A DNA stretch of 64,000 nucleotides from Phocicoccus schoeneichii (GCF_014635565.1 NZ_BMDB01000002.1:62001-126000), one strand, 5' to 3'; shown: positions 10,822 through 20,069, numbered from the stretch's first letter. Notes: a model not told the origin generated them from the sequence alone. A program made the numbers and translations.

Positions 10822-11505
10822 ATGGATAAAAAGATTAAACTAACTTCATTGTTACTCGCATTAACACTTACACTAGCTGCATGTGGGTCAAGTGACTCAA
10901 ATTCAGATAATACTAGTGAGGATAATTCCTCAAATCAGCAGACGGAGGAAACTTCGAATGATTCATCTACTGAAGATGATGACAATAACGACGATGCAGA
11001 TGACAACACAGAGAATGATGAAGGTGATGACAACTCAGACGACAACGCATCATCTGAAACTGATTCATCAGAAATTAATTTAGATTCATATGATTCAACA
11101 ATTGAAGATGCAATTAAAAAAGCTCAGTCAAACTTCGATGGACAACTGACTGACATCGGTTTAGAAAGAGAAAACAATAAATGGGTTTATAAAATAGAAC
11201 TCGAAAGCGACTCTGAAGAGTACGATGTTTCATACGATGTCAATACTCTAGATATCATTGAAGAAGAGAAAGACTCTGAAAATGATGACGAAGATAACGA
11301 ATATTTCAAATATGAAGAACTCATCACTTTCGATGAAGCCATAATAAAAGCTAAAAGTGAAGTTGATGGTAAAGCAACAGAAATTAGCACTGACTTTGAC
11401 GATGGCGTGCTATATTATGAAGTTTCTATTCAAAATCAAAACGGCGAAGACGTTGATGTAATCATCGACGCGAAGTCTGGCGAAACAGTAGAAATAGATG
11501 AATAA
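10822..11505 (+). CDS. PepSY-domain lipoprotein
   Basis: A 227-residue secreted lipoprotein. The signal peptide ends in a lipobox LTLAAC, so it should be anchored to the outer membrane leaflet by Cys. It is followed by a very acidic, Ser/Asp/Glu-rich linker (about residues 25-90). Two PepSY-like domains follow, one around SYDSTIEDAIKKAQ..VYKIELE and one around TFDEAIIKAKSEVDG..YYEVSIQ. PepSY domains are thought to inhibit peptidases or sense extracytoplasmic conditions; the role here is unknown. ATGs occur at 10816 and 10822; the GGAGGG spacing favours 10822. Confidence 0.8.
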   Translation: MDKKIKLTSLLLALTLTLAACGSSDSNSDNTSEDNSSNQQTEETSNDSSTEDDDNNDDADDNTENDEGDDNSDDNASSETDSSEINLDSYDSTIEDAIKKAQSNFDGQLTDIGLERENNKWVYKIELESDSEEYDVSYDVNTLDIIEEEKDSENDDEDNEYFKYEELITFDEAIIKAKSEVDGKATEISTDFDDGVLYYEVSIQNQNGEDVDVIIDAKSGETVEIDE

Positions 11506-11512
11506 ACTTTAT

Positions 11513-11543
11513 GGAGGCAACTAAACGGTTGTCTCTATTTTGC
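11513..11543 (+). terminator. Probable terminator after the PepSY lipoprotein
   Basis: GAGGCAAC and GTTGTCTC can pair around the loop TAAACG, followed by TATTTTGCTTT. The T-tract is imperfect. Confidence 0.5.
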
Positions 11544-11602
11544 TTTATAACAACAGTAACTTTTTATGATATGATAATACCAAGTCTATAGGAGTGATAC
11601 AT

Positions 11603-11797
11603 ATGAACTTAGAACAAAAACTCGAAGAGTTAAAATATGATTACATCCGTCTGCAGGGTGATCTTGAAAAAATAGAATCTACAGGTAATAGTCCTGAAAA
11701 GATGATCGCAAAGTTACATCAATTAGAAGATGAAATGCGCGATCTTAAAAAGGAAATTCGTGCGCGTCAATCGTTGGAGGATTTAGATGAAAAATAG
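11603..11797 (+). CDS. SE1832-like small coiled-coil protein
   Basis: A 64-residue, charged, helical protein starting MNLEQKLEELKYDYIRLQGD and continuing as a coiled coil. It resembles the small staphylococcal SE1832 family, whose function is unknown. GGAGTGATACAT precedes the ATG. Its last 11 bases overlap the start of the following exporter gene, so the two are translationally coupled. It has no membrane segment. Confidence 0.7.
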   Translation: MNLEQKLEELKYDYIRLQGDLEKIESTGNSPEKMIAKLHQLEDEMRDLKKEIRARQSLEDLDEK

Positions 11798-12950
11798 TTT
11801 AATGAAGCATATTGTTTTTATCATGCTTGTACAGTTTTTAATTTATTTTGGTTTCAGTATGATTATTCCAGTGATGCCGCAGCTCATTGTGGACTACAAT
11901 GTCAGCACGATGCATCTTGGGTTTGTACTTGCGATTTATTCTATTGCGAGCTTTATTTCAGCACCATTCTTTGGAATGTTGAGTGATAAGACAGGAAGAC
12001 GTCCGCTCTTAATTGTTGGACTGCTTGTTTTCGCACTGAGCTTCTTTATATTTGCTGTATTGTCTCATAGCTTAACAGTTTTATATATTACTCGTTTTGT
12101 TGGTGGTATGGCATCAGGTGCATTATATACTGCGACCACGTCTATGGTTGCAGATCTCACTTCTGTACAAGAACGTACGAAGTACATGGGGCTCGTTGGT
12201 ATGAGTGTGGGATTCGGTTTCGTATTCGGCCCTGGTATTGGAGGAATGCTTGGTTCAGTAGCGATGAGCATGCCGTTCTTTATGACGTCTGCAGTAATCT
12301 TAGTCGCTTTAATTGTCGCATTCCTGTTCATTCAAGAAACGTACAAACCATCAACAGTACCTCAAGGTAAGATTACCATGGCTAAAGAATATTTCATACA
12401 ACCTGTAGGTATTTTACTTGTCGCGACATTCTTCGTTATGTTTATGATGAGCGGAATGGAGAGTACATTCCAATTACTAGGACAAAAGCTAATTAATATC
12501 ACTCCAGGACAAATGGGTGTATTATTCTTTATTGGTGGTATTTTTAACGTGATTGTTCAAGGTGGTATAATTAGAAAGTTAAAAGATGGACAAGAGTATC
12601 CAGCCATGATTATTGGTCAAGTACTCGCACTCATCGCGTTCATTATGTTACCTTTTATGACAGGTCTCGTTTATGCCGGTGTGTGTATCGTGTTACTTAT
12701 GAGTGGTAACGCACTTGTGAAGACACTGATGACGAGTCAGATCACTAAAGAGGCATTGAGCCATGAAGTTGGGAAGTTAACAGCAACGACTTATTCATTA
12801 GACAGTCTTGGACGAATCGCAGGACCGATATTCTTTAACTTATTGTTTGTGATGTATTATGGATTACCATTCTACTTCGGTGCACTCATGGTACTCTTAT
12901 CTACATTCTTTATCTACCAATATTTCAGAAAAAGGGGTAATTATGCGTGA
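11787..12950 (+). CDS. MFS multidrug exporter, NorA-like
   Basis: A 387-residue 12-TM major facilitator of the DHA1 family. The motif-A segment FGMLSDKTGRRPLLIVGL, the RFVGGMASGALYTATTSMVAD segment (motif B region) and GFVFGPGIGGMLG (motif C, typical of antiporters) are all present. This predicts drug/H+ antiport. Substrates cannot be inferred, and it need not be NorA itself. The start overlaps the SE1832-like gene; the stop overlaps the next gene's GTG. Confidence 0.82.
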   Translation: MKNSLMKHIVFIMLVQFLIYFGFSMIIPVMPQLIVDYNVSTMHLGFVLAIYSIASFISAPFFGMLSDKTGRRPLLIVGLLVFALSFFIFAVLSHSLTVLYITRFVGGMASGALYTATTSMVADLTSVQERTKYMGLVGMSVGFGFVFGPGIGGMLGSVAMSMPFFMTSAVILVALIVAFLFIQETYKPSTVPQGKITMAKEYFIQPVGILLVATFFVMFMMSGMESTFQLLGQKLINITPGQMGVLFFIGGIFNVIVQGGIIRKLKDGQEYPAMIIGQVLALIAFIMLPFMTGLVYAGVCIVLLMSGNALVKTLMTSQITKEALSHEVGKLTATTYSLDSLGRIAGPIFFNLLFVMYYGLPFYFGALMVLLSTFFIYQYFRKRGNYA

Positions 12951-13264
12951 GTGTTTTAACAACATTACTACTTCTCATGTATTTAACCGTTTCTATGTTT
13001 ACGATTTTATTCTTAAGATCGAAGCTATTTGATGGACTTCGCATTCTTTCTGGAATTGTATTCTTAGTTATGATTATTGCATTTATTTTACCAGTGATGG
13101 GGATCGATAAATACCTGATACTCGCTCTCGGTATCGCCATCATTTCATCAGTAGAAATTACTTCGTATAAGCAGTATAAAGGAGACGACAAGCGACTCTT
13201 TCTCATTCATGCATTCACAATTGCAATGAGCCTTGTCTTGATTATTTTATTATTCACAATTTAG
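12947..13264 (+). CDS. Small membrane protein of unknown function (GTG start)
   Basis: A 105-residue protein with about four hydrophobic segments and a short basic loop (SYKQYKGDDKRLF) before the last. The GTG start overlaps the TGA of the exporter (GTGA), with AAAGGGG upstream. It is probably the third gene of the SE1832-MFS operon. I do not recognise the family. Confidence 0.65.
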   Translation: MSVLTTLLLLMYLTVSMFTILFLRSKLFDGLRILSGIVFLVMIIAFILPVMGIDKYLILALGIAIISSVEITSYKQYKGDDKRLFLIHAFTIAMSLVLIILLFTI

Positions 13265-13276
13265 GAGGGAAGTAAC

Positions 13277-13552
13277 GTGACACGAGTTATACTCATCTTG
13301 CTATTATTCATTCAGCTATTGTTTTTTGTTAACTTTACACTGAATGATGGCATACTATTTTTCAATGTATACATTTGGGTCTCTGTCGCGTTAATTTCTA
13401 TCGTAGCTGGGGCAAGAGATTTTATGAAAGATCAAATTTCTAACGATTCCACTCAGCTTCATGGTTATTTCTCTCTCACACTCGTGACGTTATCATTATC
13501 AAGCCTTGTGTTTGTACTGTATATCGTTGTAACTGAACCCTATTATCTATAG
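13277..13552 (+). CDS. Small membrane protein of unknown function (GTG start)
   Basis: A 91-residue protein with three hydrophobic segments (VILILLLFIQLLFFVNF, VYIWVSVALISIVAGA and LTLVTLSLSSLVFVLYIVV). The start is GTG after GGAGGGAAGTAAC, 12 bases beyond the preceding stop. It is the last gene of the operon before a strong terminator. Family not recognised. Like its neighbour it has three or four TM segments, so the pair may interact; this is inference. Confidence 0.62.
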   Translation: MTRVILILLLFIQLLFFVNFTLNDGILFFNVYIWVSVALISIVAGARDFMKDQISNDSTQLHGYFSLTLVTLSLSSLVFVLYIVVTEPYYL

Positions 13553-13590
13553 AAAAAGACTTCCTCGTTTGAGGAAGTCTTTATTTTTTT
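13551..13590. terminator. Bidirectional terminator
   Basis: AAAAAGACTTCCTC / GAGGAAGTCTTTATTTTTTT hairpin between convergent genes. It serves the small membrane gene and fmhB. Confidence 0.88.
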
Positions 13591-14825
13591 CTTAATCTAT
13601 TTAATGCGATCTTCGTCTTTTGTGCTGCTGGAATTGCGATATTTAGTAAGTGATACACCGGTCTATTTAAGATAAAATCAAACTCTCCGATTTTATTCGA
13701 CACCTTCGTCCCCCATTGACTTTTGAATTGCCATAGGCCAAAGTATTCTGAGTCTTTAGCTGGTGAAACAGACACGCCACCAAAGTCATAAGATTCTGCA
13801 CCGTGTGCGCGTGCGTACTGCATCATATGAAACTGCATGTGGTGATTTGGAAGGAAGTCTCTAAAATCGTTCGATGATGCGCCGTATAAGTAATAGGCTT
13901 TTTTACCACTCTGTGCGTATAGCGCACCTGAGAGCACTGCACCTTCTGGATATTTTTCTTCAATATATTTTGTTTCTTCCACTTGTTGGTTAAGTTTCTC
14001 TAAACGATTGTTTAAGTTCTCGAGCAAATTCTCACGTTTCGTTTCGTCTTTATTTTTCTCTGCTTTTTTAATGTCTTTTTGTACTTTTTTAATATCATTT
14101 TCTAGATTCTCGCGCACTTCTTTACCATGAAGTTCTACCAAGAAAAGTTCCATATGGCCGTTTGGATTTAACGCATCATACATTGATTCAAAGTACGTGA
14201 TATCACGTGTTAAGAATCCATCACGTTCGCCCGTGATCTTCATGAGTTCGTGAAATGTTTTTAAACCTTCACGGTCACTTTTCTTAACCACTGTTCCAGT
14301 TTTCAGTGCACGACGCACTCTTGTACGATTATTTCTTTCAAAACTATTCAAGAGCTCTTTGTCAGAAAGAGAAACATCTGTCACCATCGTTTGTCGTGGC
14401 TGAATCGCATCTTTGCTCATTCCATCTACAAATCCGTGGTGGATAAACCCAAGTCCTTTAAGAAGTTTGAACGCTTCTCTATCTGTCTCTTCAATATCTG
14501 GGTCAATCTTGATGACGTACGCATGCTCTTTTTTGGCTTCTTCAATAGCCGAAGCAAGGAGTGCTTTCACTGCAAGCGTATCGTTATAATCGACTACAAA
14601 TCCGCGTGAGATATAGCACAGTGTATATTTCACTTTCGGCAACTTCTTAAATTGTAGAGTCGCAACGCCCTTTACTTCATCACCGTTACCTACTGCGATA
14701 CGTTTAGAATACCACCCTGTCAATTCTTTTGAAGTTGCCCAATCAGACAGTTGTAATAGGTCTCCATTTGGGTGGTTCTCAATAAACGTGTTATGTTCTT
14801 GTTCAGTTAAGATCATGTGTTGCAT
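13581..14825 (-). CDS. fmhB: FmhB/FemX-type peptidoglycan aminoacyltransferase
   Basis: A 414-residue FemABX-family enzyme. FmhB adds the first glycine from Gly-tRNA to the lysine of lipid II at the inner membrane face. The N-terminus NTFIENHPNGDLLQLSDWA and the segment LMKITGERDGFLTRDITYFE are very close to S. aureus FmhB. Two GNAT-like domains are split by a charged coiled-coil arm (about residues 232-290). The C-terminal half has YYLYGASSNDFRDFLPNHHM and AESYDFGGVSVSP. GGGCGG precedes the ATG at 14825. It is a single gene, unlike the femAB pair that extends the bridge. Confidence 0.9.
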   Translation of the reverse strand: MQHMILTEQEHNTFIENHPNGDLLQLSDWATSKELTGWYSKRIAVGNGDEVKGVATLQFKKLPKVKYTLCYISRGFVVDYNDTLAVKALLASAIEEAKKEHAYVIKIDPDIEETDREAFKLLKGLGFIHHGFVDGMSKDAIQPRQTMVTDVSLSDKELLNSFERNNRTRVRRALKTGTVVKKSDREGLKTFHELMKITGERDGFLTRDITYFESMYDALNPNGHMELFLVELHGKEVRENLENDIKKVQKDIKKAEKNKDETKRENLLENLNNRLEKLNQQVEETKYIEEKYPEGAVLSGALYAQSGKKAYYLYGASSNDFRDFLPNHHMQFHMMQYARAHGAESYDFGGVSVSPAKDSEYFGLWQFKSQWGTKVSNKIGEFDFILNRPVYHLLNIAIPAAQKTKIALNRLRKK

Positions 14826-14884
14826 TTAATTCCGCCCTCTTATACTTCATTTTGATATATAATAACATCTGAAAGGTGAGATTT

Positions 14885-15133
14885 ATGAAAAATCTATTCG
14901 TTATTTTCTTTATCATTTTTAACGCTTGGAATGCGTTTGATATATATACAAATTATGCACATGACGAGATTATCTCGCTCCTAAGCATCCGCATTATGGT
15001 ATTTGTTATATCATTTGTACTCTCAGTCATTTACATTATCGTAAGAAGTCCAAAGAGTACCGTGATTTTATCTATTATAAATATTATTGTAGCACTCATT
15101 CATGGTTACATGATTTTAGTCACTTATCTTTAG
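14885..15133 (+). CDS. Small membrane protein, unknown
   Basis: An 82-residue protein with three hydrophobic segments. The ATG at 14885 follows GAAAGGTGAG with good spacing, so an in-frame GTG at 14876 is less likely. The gene ends four bases into the 3' end of the convergent DUF368 gene. Family not recognised. Confidence 0.6.
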   Translation: MKNLFVIFFIIFNAWNAFDIYTNYAHDEIISLLSIRIMVFVISFVLSVIYIIVRSPKSTVILSIINIIVALIHGYMILVTYL

Positions 15134-15975
15134 ATTGTTTCTTTGTTGTTTTTCGTCGAAACGTAATAGCTTAATATTAGTCCAGATAGGAATAATAAGA
15201 CTGATAAAATCCATTGTACTGTATTTGTCGGCATACCATGGTAGATCGGGAAGCTTGAACCGAGTAGTAATCCGATGATGAACGCGTATGTTAGATACGT
15301 AAAGTGTGTTAATAGATAGTGAATGAATTTACTTGCGAAAATAACACCAAATACAATACCAAATCCAGTCGCAAATAAGACAGGTAACACTTCAAAATTG
15401 AAGCTTGTGAATTCAGAAATTGAATAAATAACGACTGGATATGCTCCGAGAATGAGTAAGATGACTGATCCGGATAGTCCTGGAAGTACAAGTGCTGTTG
15501 CACCTAAGAATCCAGATATGAATAAAAACAGGAGTACGCCAGGCGATGTATCGACCTCTGTTACATCTTGTACACCCGTGTTAACAGTGGACAGGAAGTA
15601 CATACCGACTATCGTTATAACAATTAAAATATAATGCACTGCTTTGAATTCGTATTTGTAGTTACCGAGTTTAAACATCATTGGCACCACACCAAATACG
15701 AGTCCTAAGAAGAACCAGTGAACGATAATCGTGTGATTCACAAGGAAATAATTTATAACGGATGACATCGAAAGAATCGCAATTGCCATACCTATGATCA
15801 GCGGGAAAACAAATCCTGCTGCTTTTTTAAAATCTTTTGAAAATAGTTTTTGAATTGAGATGAGTAGTTCATCATAAATACCGAGTAATAAAGCGAGGGT
15901 TCCACTACTGATTCCAGGAATCAGTTCTACAATTCCCATCAGAAAACCTCTTAAAATATTAAACCATCTAATCAT
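15130..15975 (-). CDS. popT: DUF368 polytopic protein, PopT-type undecaprenyl-phosphate carrier
   Basis: A 281-residue protein of about eight TM segments. The start MIRWFNILRGFLMGIVELIP and the paired motifs GISSGTLALLLGIYDELL and ALVLPGLSGSVILLILGAY are the DUF368 repeats. Members of this family were recently shown in S. aureus to return undecaprenyl phosphate across the membrane for cell-wall synthesis. The gene lies close to fmhB, in keeping with an envelope role. Transport function here is by family. Confidence 0.82.
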   Translation of the reverse strand: MIRWFNILRGFLMGIVELIPGISSGTLALLLGIYDELLISIQKLFSKDFKKAAGFVFPLIIGMAIAILSMSSVINYFLVNHTIIVHWFFLGLVFGVVPMMFKLGNYKYEFKAVHYILIVITIVGMYFLSTVNTGVQDVTEVDTSPGVLLFLFISGFLGATALVLPGLSGSVILLILGAYPVVIYSISEFTSFNFEVLPVLFATGFGIVFGVIFASKFIHYLLTHFTYLTYAFIIGLLLGSSFPIYHGMPTNTVQWILSVLLFLSGLILSYYVSTKNNKETI

Positions 15976-16114
15976 TGATTTACCTCACATTAAAATTTAA
16001 CAGCATTAATTTTATCATAATTGCTTGAATTATACTCGAATAAGTACGATGATATAATAGAAATTAATGTTAATTTCTTGTAAACTATTATTAAAACATT
16101 TGGGGGCCCACTCT

Positions 16115-17782
16115 ATGAGCATCTCTCCACTCGAACTATTTTTTACTTTTATTGGTGGACTAGGGATATTTTTATACGGTATTAAGCAAATGGGTGACGG
16201 ACTGCAAGCAGCAGCTGGTGACCGTTTGCGCGAAATCTTAAATCGCATGACTCAAACGCCAATCCGCGGTATCTTCGCGGGTATGATTGTGACTATTTTA
16301 ATTCAGAGCAGTTCTGGTACAACAGTGATTACGATTGGCCTTGTGTCTGCTGGGTTTATCACTCTTAGACAAGCAATCGGAGTGATTATGGGTGCCAATA
16401 TCGGTACGACAGTAACTGCATTTATTATCGGTTTAAACATCGGTGACTATGGATTACCAGTACTTGCGCTTGGTTCATTCATGCTCTTCTTCTTTAATAA
16501 ACCAGTCATCAACAACTTAGGACGTGTGTTCTTTGGATTTGGTGCACTATTCTTTGGACTCGATTTAATGGGTAACGGGGTAAAACCGCTTGCCGATTTA
16601 CCGTGGTTCACTGATTTAATGCTACAGATGAGTGACAGTAGCTTCTTAGGACTTGCGGTTGGGTTAATCTTAACTCTTATTGTGCAAAGTTCAAGTGCGA
16701 CCATTGCGATTCTACAGAACTTCTACTTGAACGATCTTGTAGACTTAAACGCAGCACTTCCTGTATTACTTGGTGATAATATTGGTACAACTATTACTGC
16801 TATTCTTGCAGCACTTGTAGGATCACTCGCAGCAAAACGTGCAGCAGCCGTTCACGTTATCTTTAACGTTATTGGTGCAATTATCTTTATGGTACTCATG
16901 CCGTTATTTATTTGGTATGTTGGTACACTTGAATCGGTATTACACTTAAACAAACCGATGACAATCGCATTTGCACACGCATCATACAACATTATCAATA
17001 CGTTAATACAATTACCGTTCATCGGTGTCTTAGCATGGATTGTAACAAAAATTGTTCCTGGACGTGATCTTTCAGAGGATTACAAGCCAAACTTACTTGA
17101 TCCGAACTTGATGAAACAATCGCCACAACTTGCGATACAAAGTGCACAGACAGAGATTCAAAACTTAAGCAGTCTCGTTTCAGATACATTCTCTGACTTA
17201 AAAGAGTATGTTGAAACTGGCAATTCTAAAACGTATCGACGCGTTATAGAAAAAGTTCAACTGACGGAAAACATTCAAGAAAGCATTCGTAAATATCTCA
17301 TGCGTATGAATGACTTTGAAAATAGACGTCAAGCAGATTCAGAAAACTTAGCAGCACTATTAGAAATTACACGACTTTTAACAAAAGCATCTCACCTCAC
17401 AGGTGATTTCGCTGAAAAATATCACAAGAAAAATGAATCAGATCTCCTCTTATCTGAAGATGCGAAACTCGGTATTGAAACTTTAATGCATCACATCGAG
17501 CGTATTCTAAGACTGACGTCTGAATCTATCGACATCTACAACCCAAGTGGTCTAGAGGAAGTGATACAGCTTGGAAACCAGTCAAATAGAATTGAAAACA
17601 AATTGCGCCAAGACCATGTAGAACGTCTAAACACAGGAGCATGCTCTCCAGACTCTGGTGCAATGTACGCAGAGCTTATCAGTGACTTAGAACGCATTGG
17701 TTATAATGCAAGAAACATATCAGAAACAATTCTCTATACTACTAGAGAAACGTTACCTGACGAATTCATCGTATATGATTAA
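16115..17782 (+). CDS. Na+/phosphate cotransporter with PhoU-like domain
   Basis: A 555-residue NptA-family protein. The two inverted repeats carry the sodium/phosphate motifs IQSSSGTTVITIGLV and VQSSSATIAILQ, each followed by GANIGTT/GDNIGTT. The C-terminal ~200 residues are helical and PhoU-like (SLVSDTFSDLKEY..HHIERILRLTSES). The frame is open from 16067, but ATG 16115 follows GGGGG with proper spacing. Role: sodium-driven phosphate uptake or phosphate balance. Confidence 0.85.
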   Translation: MSISPLELFFTFIGGLGIFLYGIKQMGDGLQAAAGDRLREILNRMTQTPIRGIFAGMIVTILIQSSSGTTVITIGLVSAGFITLRQAIGVIMGANIGTTVTAFIIGLNIGDYGLPVLALGSFMLFFFNKPVINNLGRVFFGFGALFFGLDLMGNGVKPLADLPWFTDLMLQMSDSSFLGLAVGLILTLIVQSSSATIAILQNFYLNDLVDLNAALPVLLGDNIGTTITAILAALVGSLAAKRAAAVHVIFNVIGAIIFMVLMPLFIWYVGTLESVLHLNKPMTIAFAHASYNIINTLIQLPFIGVLAWIVTKIVPGRDLSEDYKPNLLDPNLMKQSPQLAIQSAQTEIQNLSSLVSDTFSDLKEYVETGNSKTYRRVIEKVQLTENIQESIRKYLMRMNDFENRRQADSENLAALLEITRLLTKASHLTGDFAEKYHKKNESDLLLSEDAKLGIETLMHHIERILRLTSESIDIYNPSGLEEVIQLGNQSNRIENKLRQDHVERLNTGACSPDSGAMYAELISDLERIGYNARNISETILYTTRETLPDEFIVYD

Positions 17783-17788
17783 ACTTTT

Positions 17789-17818
17789 AAAAGCGTGACT
17801 TATAGTCACGCTCTTTTT
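17789..17818 (+). terminator. Terminator of the Na/Pi transporter gene
   Basis: AAAGCGTGACT / AGTCACGCTCTTTTTT hairpin and T-tract directly after the stop. Confidence 0.88.
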
Positions 17819-17821
17819 TAT

Positions 17822-17856
17822 ATAAAAAAGCCATCCATTTGGACGGCTTTTTAAGC
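17822..17856 (-). terminator. Terminator of the OFA transporter gene
   Basis: On the minus strand AAAAAGCCGTCC / GGATGGCTTTTTTATA forms a hairpin with a T-tract right after the transporter stop codon. Confidence 0.86.
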
Positions 17857-19131
17857 TTACAATGTTACGGGAGCGCTTTCTTTTTGTACACGATTCACTC
17901 TTTCAGATTCTGTTTTTATCTTTCTAATATCTTGTCTAATAATCATTGAAATTACGAGAGCGACCACAAAGAATCCAACAAATATGTATAGCGTTAAGTT
18001 ATAGCTATTTGTTGCTTCACGGACTTTAGAAACGATGAAAGGTCCAACGAGTCCTGCCATTGCCCATGCAGTCAGAATGTATCCGTGGATTGCTCCGAGT
18101 TGCTTAGTGCCAAATAAGTCAGCAATGTATGCTGGGATTGCTGAGAATCCTCCACCATAGCAACTAATCATAATGAATAACATTAACATGAATAATAATG
18201 CGTTTGATGTAAATGGTAATAAGGCAAAGATTACAATTTGTATAATAAAGAATGTTGTGTAAAGGTTCGGCCTTCCAATGTAATCAGAAATTGTCGCCCA
18301 GATAAGACGTCCAGCACCGTTAAATACACCCATAATTCCTACCATAACCGCTGCAGTCGCAGTCGATAGTCCAGCGACTTCTTGTCCCATTGGACTTGCA
18401 ACTGCAAGTATTGCAATTCCACATGTGACGTTAATAAATAACATTAACCATAGGAAATAGAATCTACGTGTTTTAATCGCTTCGTTTGCAACGAGTTGAA
18501 CGTAGTCTTTTTTGACAGTATTGGCTTCACTTAAATCAAGCCCCTTAGGATGATAGCCCTCGACTGGCTTTTCAAGATAAAGACTCGCACAAATCATGAT
18601 GACAAAATATACAGCTGCCATGATGTAAAATGTGTTTGAAATTCCTACTGAATTAATCAGACTACTCATCACTGGACTTGCAATCATTGCGGCAAAACCG
18701 AATCCCATAATAGCAAGGCCAGTCGCCATACCGCGTCGATCTGGGAACCACTTAACGAGTGTTGAGACCGGTGTGATATACCCGATACCTAGACCAATCC
18801 CTCCGAGTACGCCGTATCCGAGATAAAGAAGATATAAATTTTCAATGGAAACTGCGTAACCTGAAAGCGCAAGTCCTGAAGCAAAAAAGATTGTGGAGAT
18901 GAGTCCAGATTTTCTTGGACCATGTTTTTCAACAAAGTGTCCCATAAATGCTGCTGACACTCCTAAAAAGAAAATAGCGATGCTAAATATGAGCGACACT
19001 TCACTGAGTGTCCACCCAATTTGTTCTTGAAGCGGACTGGTGAATACACTCCATGCATACACTGAGCCTATTGAGATATGTAACCCAACGCCTGCAAGTG
19101 CAATTAACCAGCGATTCTTTGTCTTAATCAT
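17857..19131 (-). CDS. OFA (oxalate/formate antiporter)-family MFS transporter
   Basis: A 424-residue 12-TM carrier starting NRWLIALAGVGLHISIGSVY, with AWSVFTSPLQEQIGW, GIGYITPVSTLVKWFPDRRG and GFGFAAMIASPVMSSLI, the hallmarks of OxlT-like carriers. It is divergent from fdhD, which is needed to make active formate dehydrogenase. That pairing suggests a monocarboxylate such as formate as substrate, but this is inference. A shared 22-bp palindrome lies between the two genes. Confidence 0.82.
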   Translation of the reverse strand: MIKTKNRWLIALAGVGLHISIGSVYAWSVFTSPLQEQIGWTLSEVSLIFSIAIFFLGVSAAFMGHFVEKHGPRKSGLISTIFFASGLALSGYAVSIENLYLLYLGYGVLGGIGLGIGYITPVSTLVKWFPDRRGMATGLAIMGFGFAAMIASPVMSSLINSVGISNTFYIMAAVYFVIMICASLYLEKPVEGYHPKGLDLSEANTVKKDYVQLVANEAIKTRRFYFLWLMLFINVTCGIAILAVASPMGQEVAGLSTATAAVMVGIMGVFNGAGRLIWATISDYIGRPNLYTTFFIIQIVIFALLPFTSNALLFMLMLFIMISCYGGGFSAIPAYIADLFGTKQLGAIHGYILTAWAMAGLVGPFIVSKVREATNSYNLTLYIFVGFFVVALVISMIIRQDIRKIKTESERVNRVQKESAPVTL

Positions 19132-19168
19132 ATAACTCCTCCTTCAGCCAAAAACACTGTAAAATGAC

Positions 19169-19224
19169 AGTATAGAGAATTCTCTATACTTGTTTAGTGT
19201 GATTATATTATTAATATAGAGAAT
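19169..19224. promoter_or_regulatory. Palindromic operator between OFA transporter and fdhD
   Basis: AGTATAGAGAATTCTCTATACT (22 bp, two 11-base halves, positions 19169-19190; halves AGTATAGAGAA and TTCTCTATACT) is a perfect palindrome. A further copy of the half-site TATAGAGAAT occurs at 19215-19224, nearer fdhD. The layout suggests a common regulator for both divergent genes. The protein is unknown. Confidence 0.6.
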
Positions 19225-19253
19225 ATTCAATAAATATTTTAGGAGTTTTACTA

Positions 19254-20045
19254 GTGGACATTATCATTCACAAAAATATCACTCGTTATAATGACGCAGA
19301 GTTCGTTGATGAGACGGACATTATCGCTGTGGAATTCCCGCTCACAATATATATTAATGACGTAGAATTTGCGACTTTAGTATGTACACCTGATCATCTT
19401 GAAGATCTTGTTATTGGATTTTTAGCATCTGAGGGTGTGATTCGTTCATTTGATGATATCATTTCAATGAATATAGATGAAGGCAGTGGATTTTGTCACA
19501 TCGAATCTAAGCGTGATATCGATCCAAATTATTTTAACTTCACTAAACGCGTGCTCGGATCATGTTGTGGGAAAAGTAGACAGTTTTATTTCCAAAACGA
19601 CATGCAGATGTCTAAAATATCCGCTGCTAAAGTGTCACTCACTCCTGAACAAGTCATCACGCTTCAAACTGAACTTCAAGAATCGTCAGACACGTTCAAA
19701 GAGACTGGAGCGATACATAACGCGTGCATTTCCACTCCAGACGGTATTATCATCCACCGGGGGGATATTGGGCGTCACAACGCTCTAGACAAGTTGTACG
19801 GCTATTGTCTACGTAACCGAATTACTGTACACGATAAAATTATCGTGTTTAGTGGGCGTATTTCCTCGGAAATATTAACGAAGGCTTCGAAGATAGGTGT
19901 GGGGATCGTTCTTTCTAAAGCAGCCCCAACAGACCTTGCCATTGACCTAGCGAATGATTTAAACATCACAGCCGTTGGGTTTATTAGAAAAGGGACATTC
20001 AATGTATACAGTCATCCATGGCGCATCAAAAAAGAGGCGGAGTAA
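19254..20045 (+). CDS. fdhD: Formate dehydrogenase accessory sulfurtransferase FdhD
   Basis: A 263-residue FdhD, which passes sulfur from a cysteine desulfurase to the molybdenum cofactor of formate dehydrogenase. Seen: the Cys motif GSCCGKSR (two adjacent cysteines rather than CxxC), the ETGAIHNACI segment, DIGRHNALDKLYGYCL, and FSGRISSEILTKASKIGV. The start is GTG after TTTAGGAG. The formate dehydrogenase subunits are not in this window. The gene is divergent from the OFA carrier and shares its palindromic control region. Confidence 0.92.
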   Translation: MDIIIHKNITRYNDAEFVDETDIIAVEFPLTIYINDVEFATLVCTPDHLEDLVIGFLASEGVIRSFDDIISMNIDEGSGFCHIESKRDIDPNYFNFTKRVLGSCCGKSRQFYFQNDMQMSKISAAKVSLTPEQVITLQTELQESSDTFKETGAIHNACISTPDGIIIHRGDIGRHNALDKLYGYCLRNRITVHDKIIVFSGRISSEILTKASKIGVGIVLSKAAPTDLAIDLANDLNITAVGFIRKGTFNVYSHPWRIKKEAE

Positions 20046-20069
20046 GTTAAGTTACTCTGCCTCTTCTTT
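20026..20069. terminator. Terminator formed by the ends of fdhD and the glucosaminidase gene
   Basis: AGAGGCGGAGTAA pairs with TTACTCTGCCTCT around GTTAAG, followed by CTTT on the plus strand and AAAAAAG-derived T-tract on the minus strand. The stem includes both stop codons, so the C-terminal codons of two genes double as a terminator. Confidence 0.72.
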
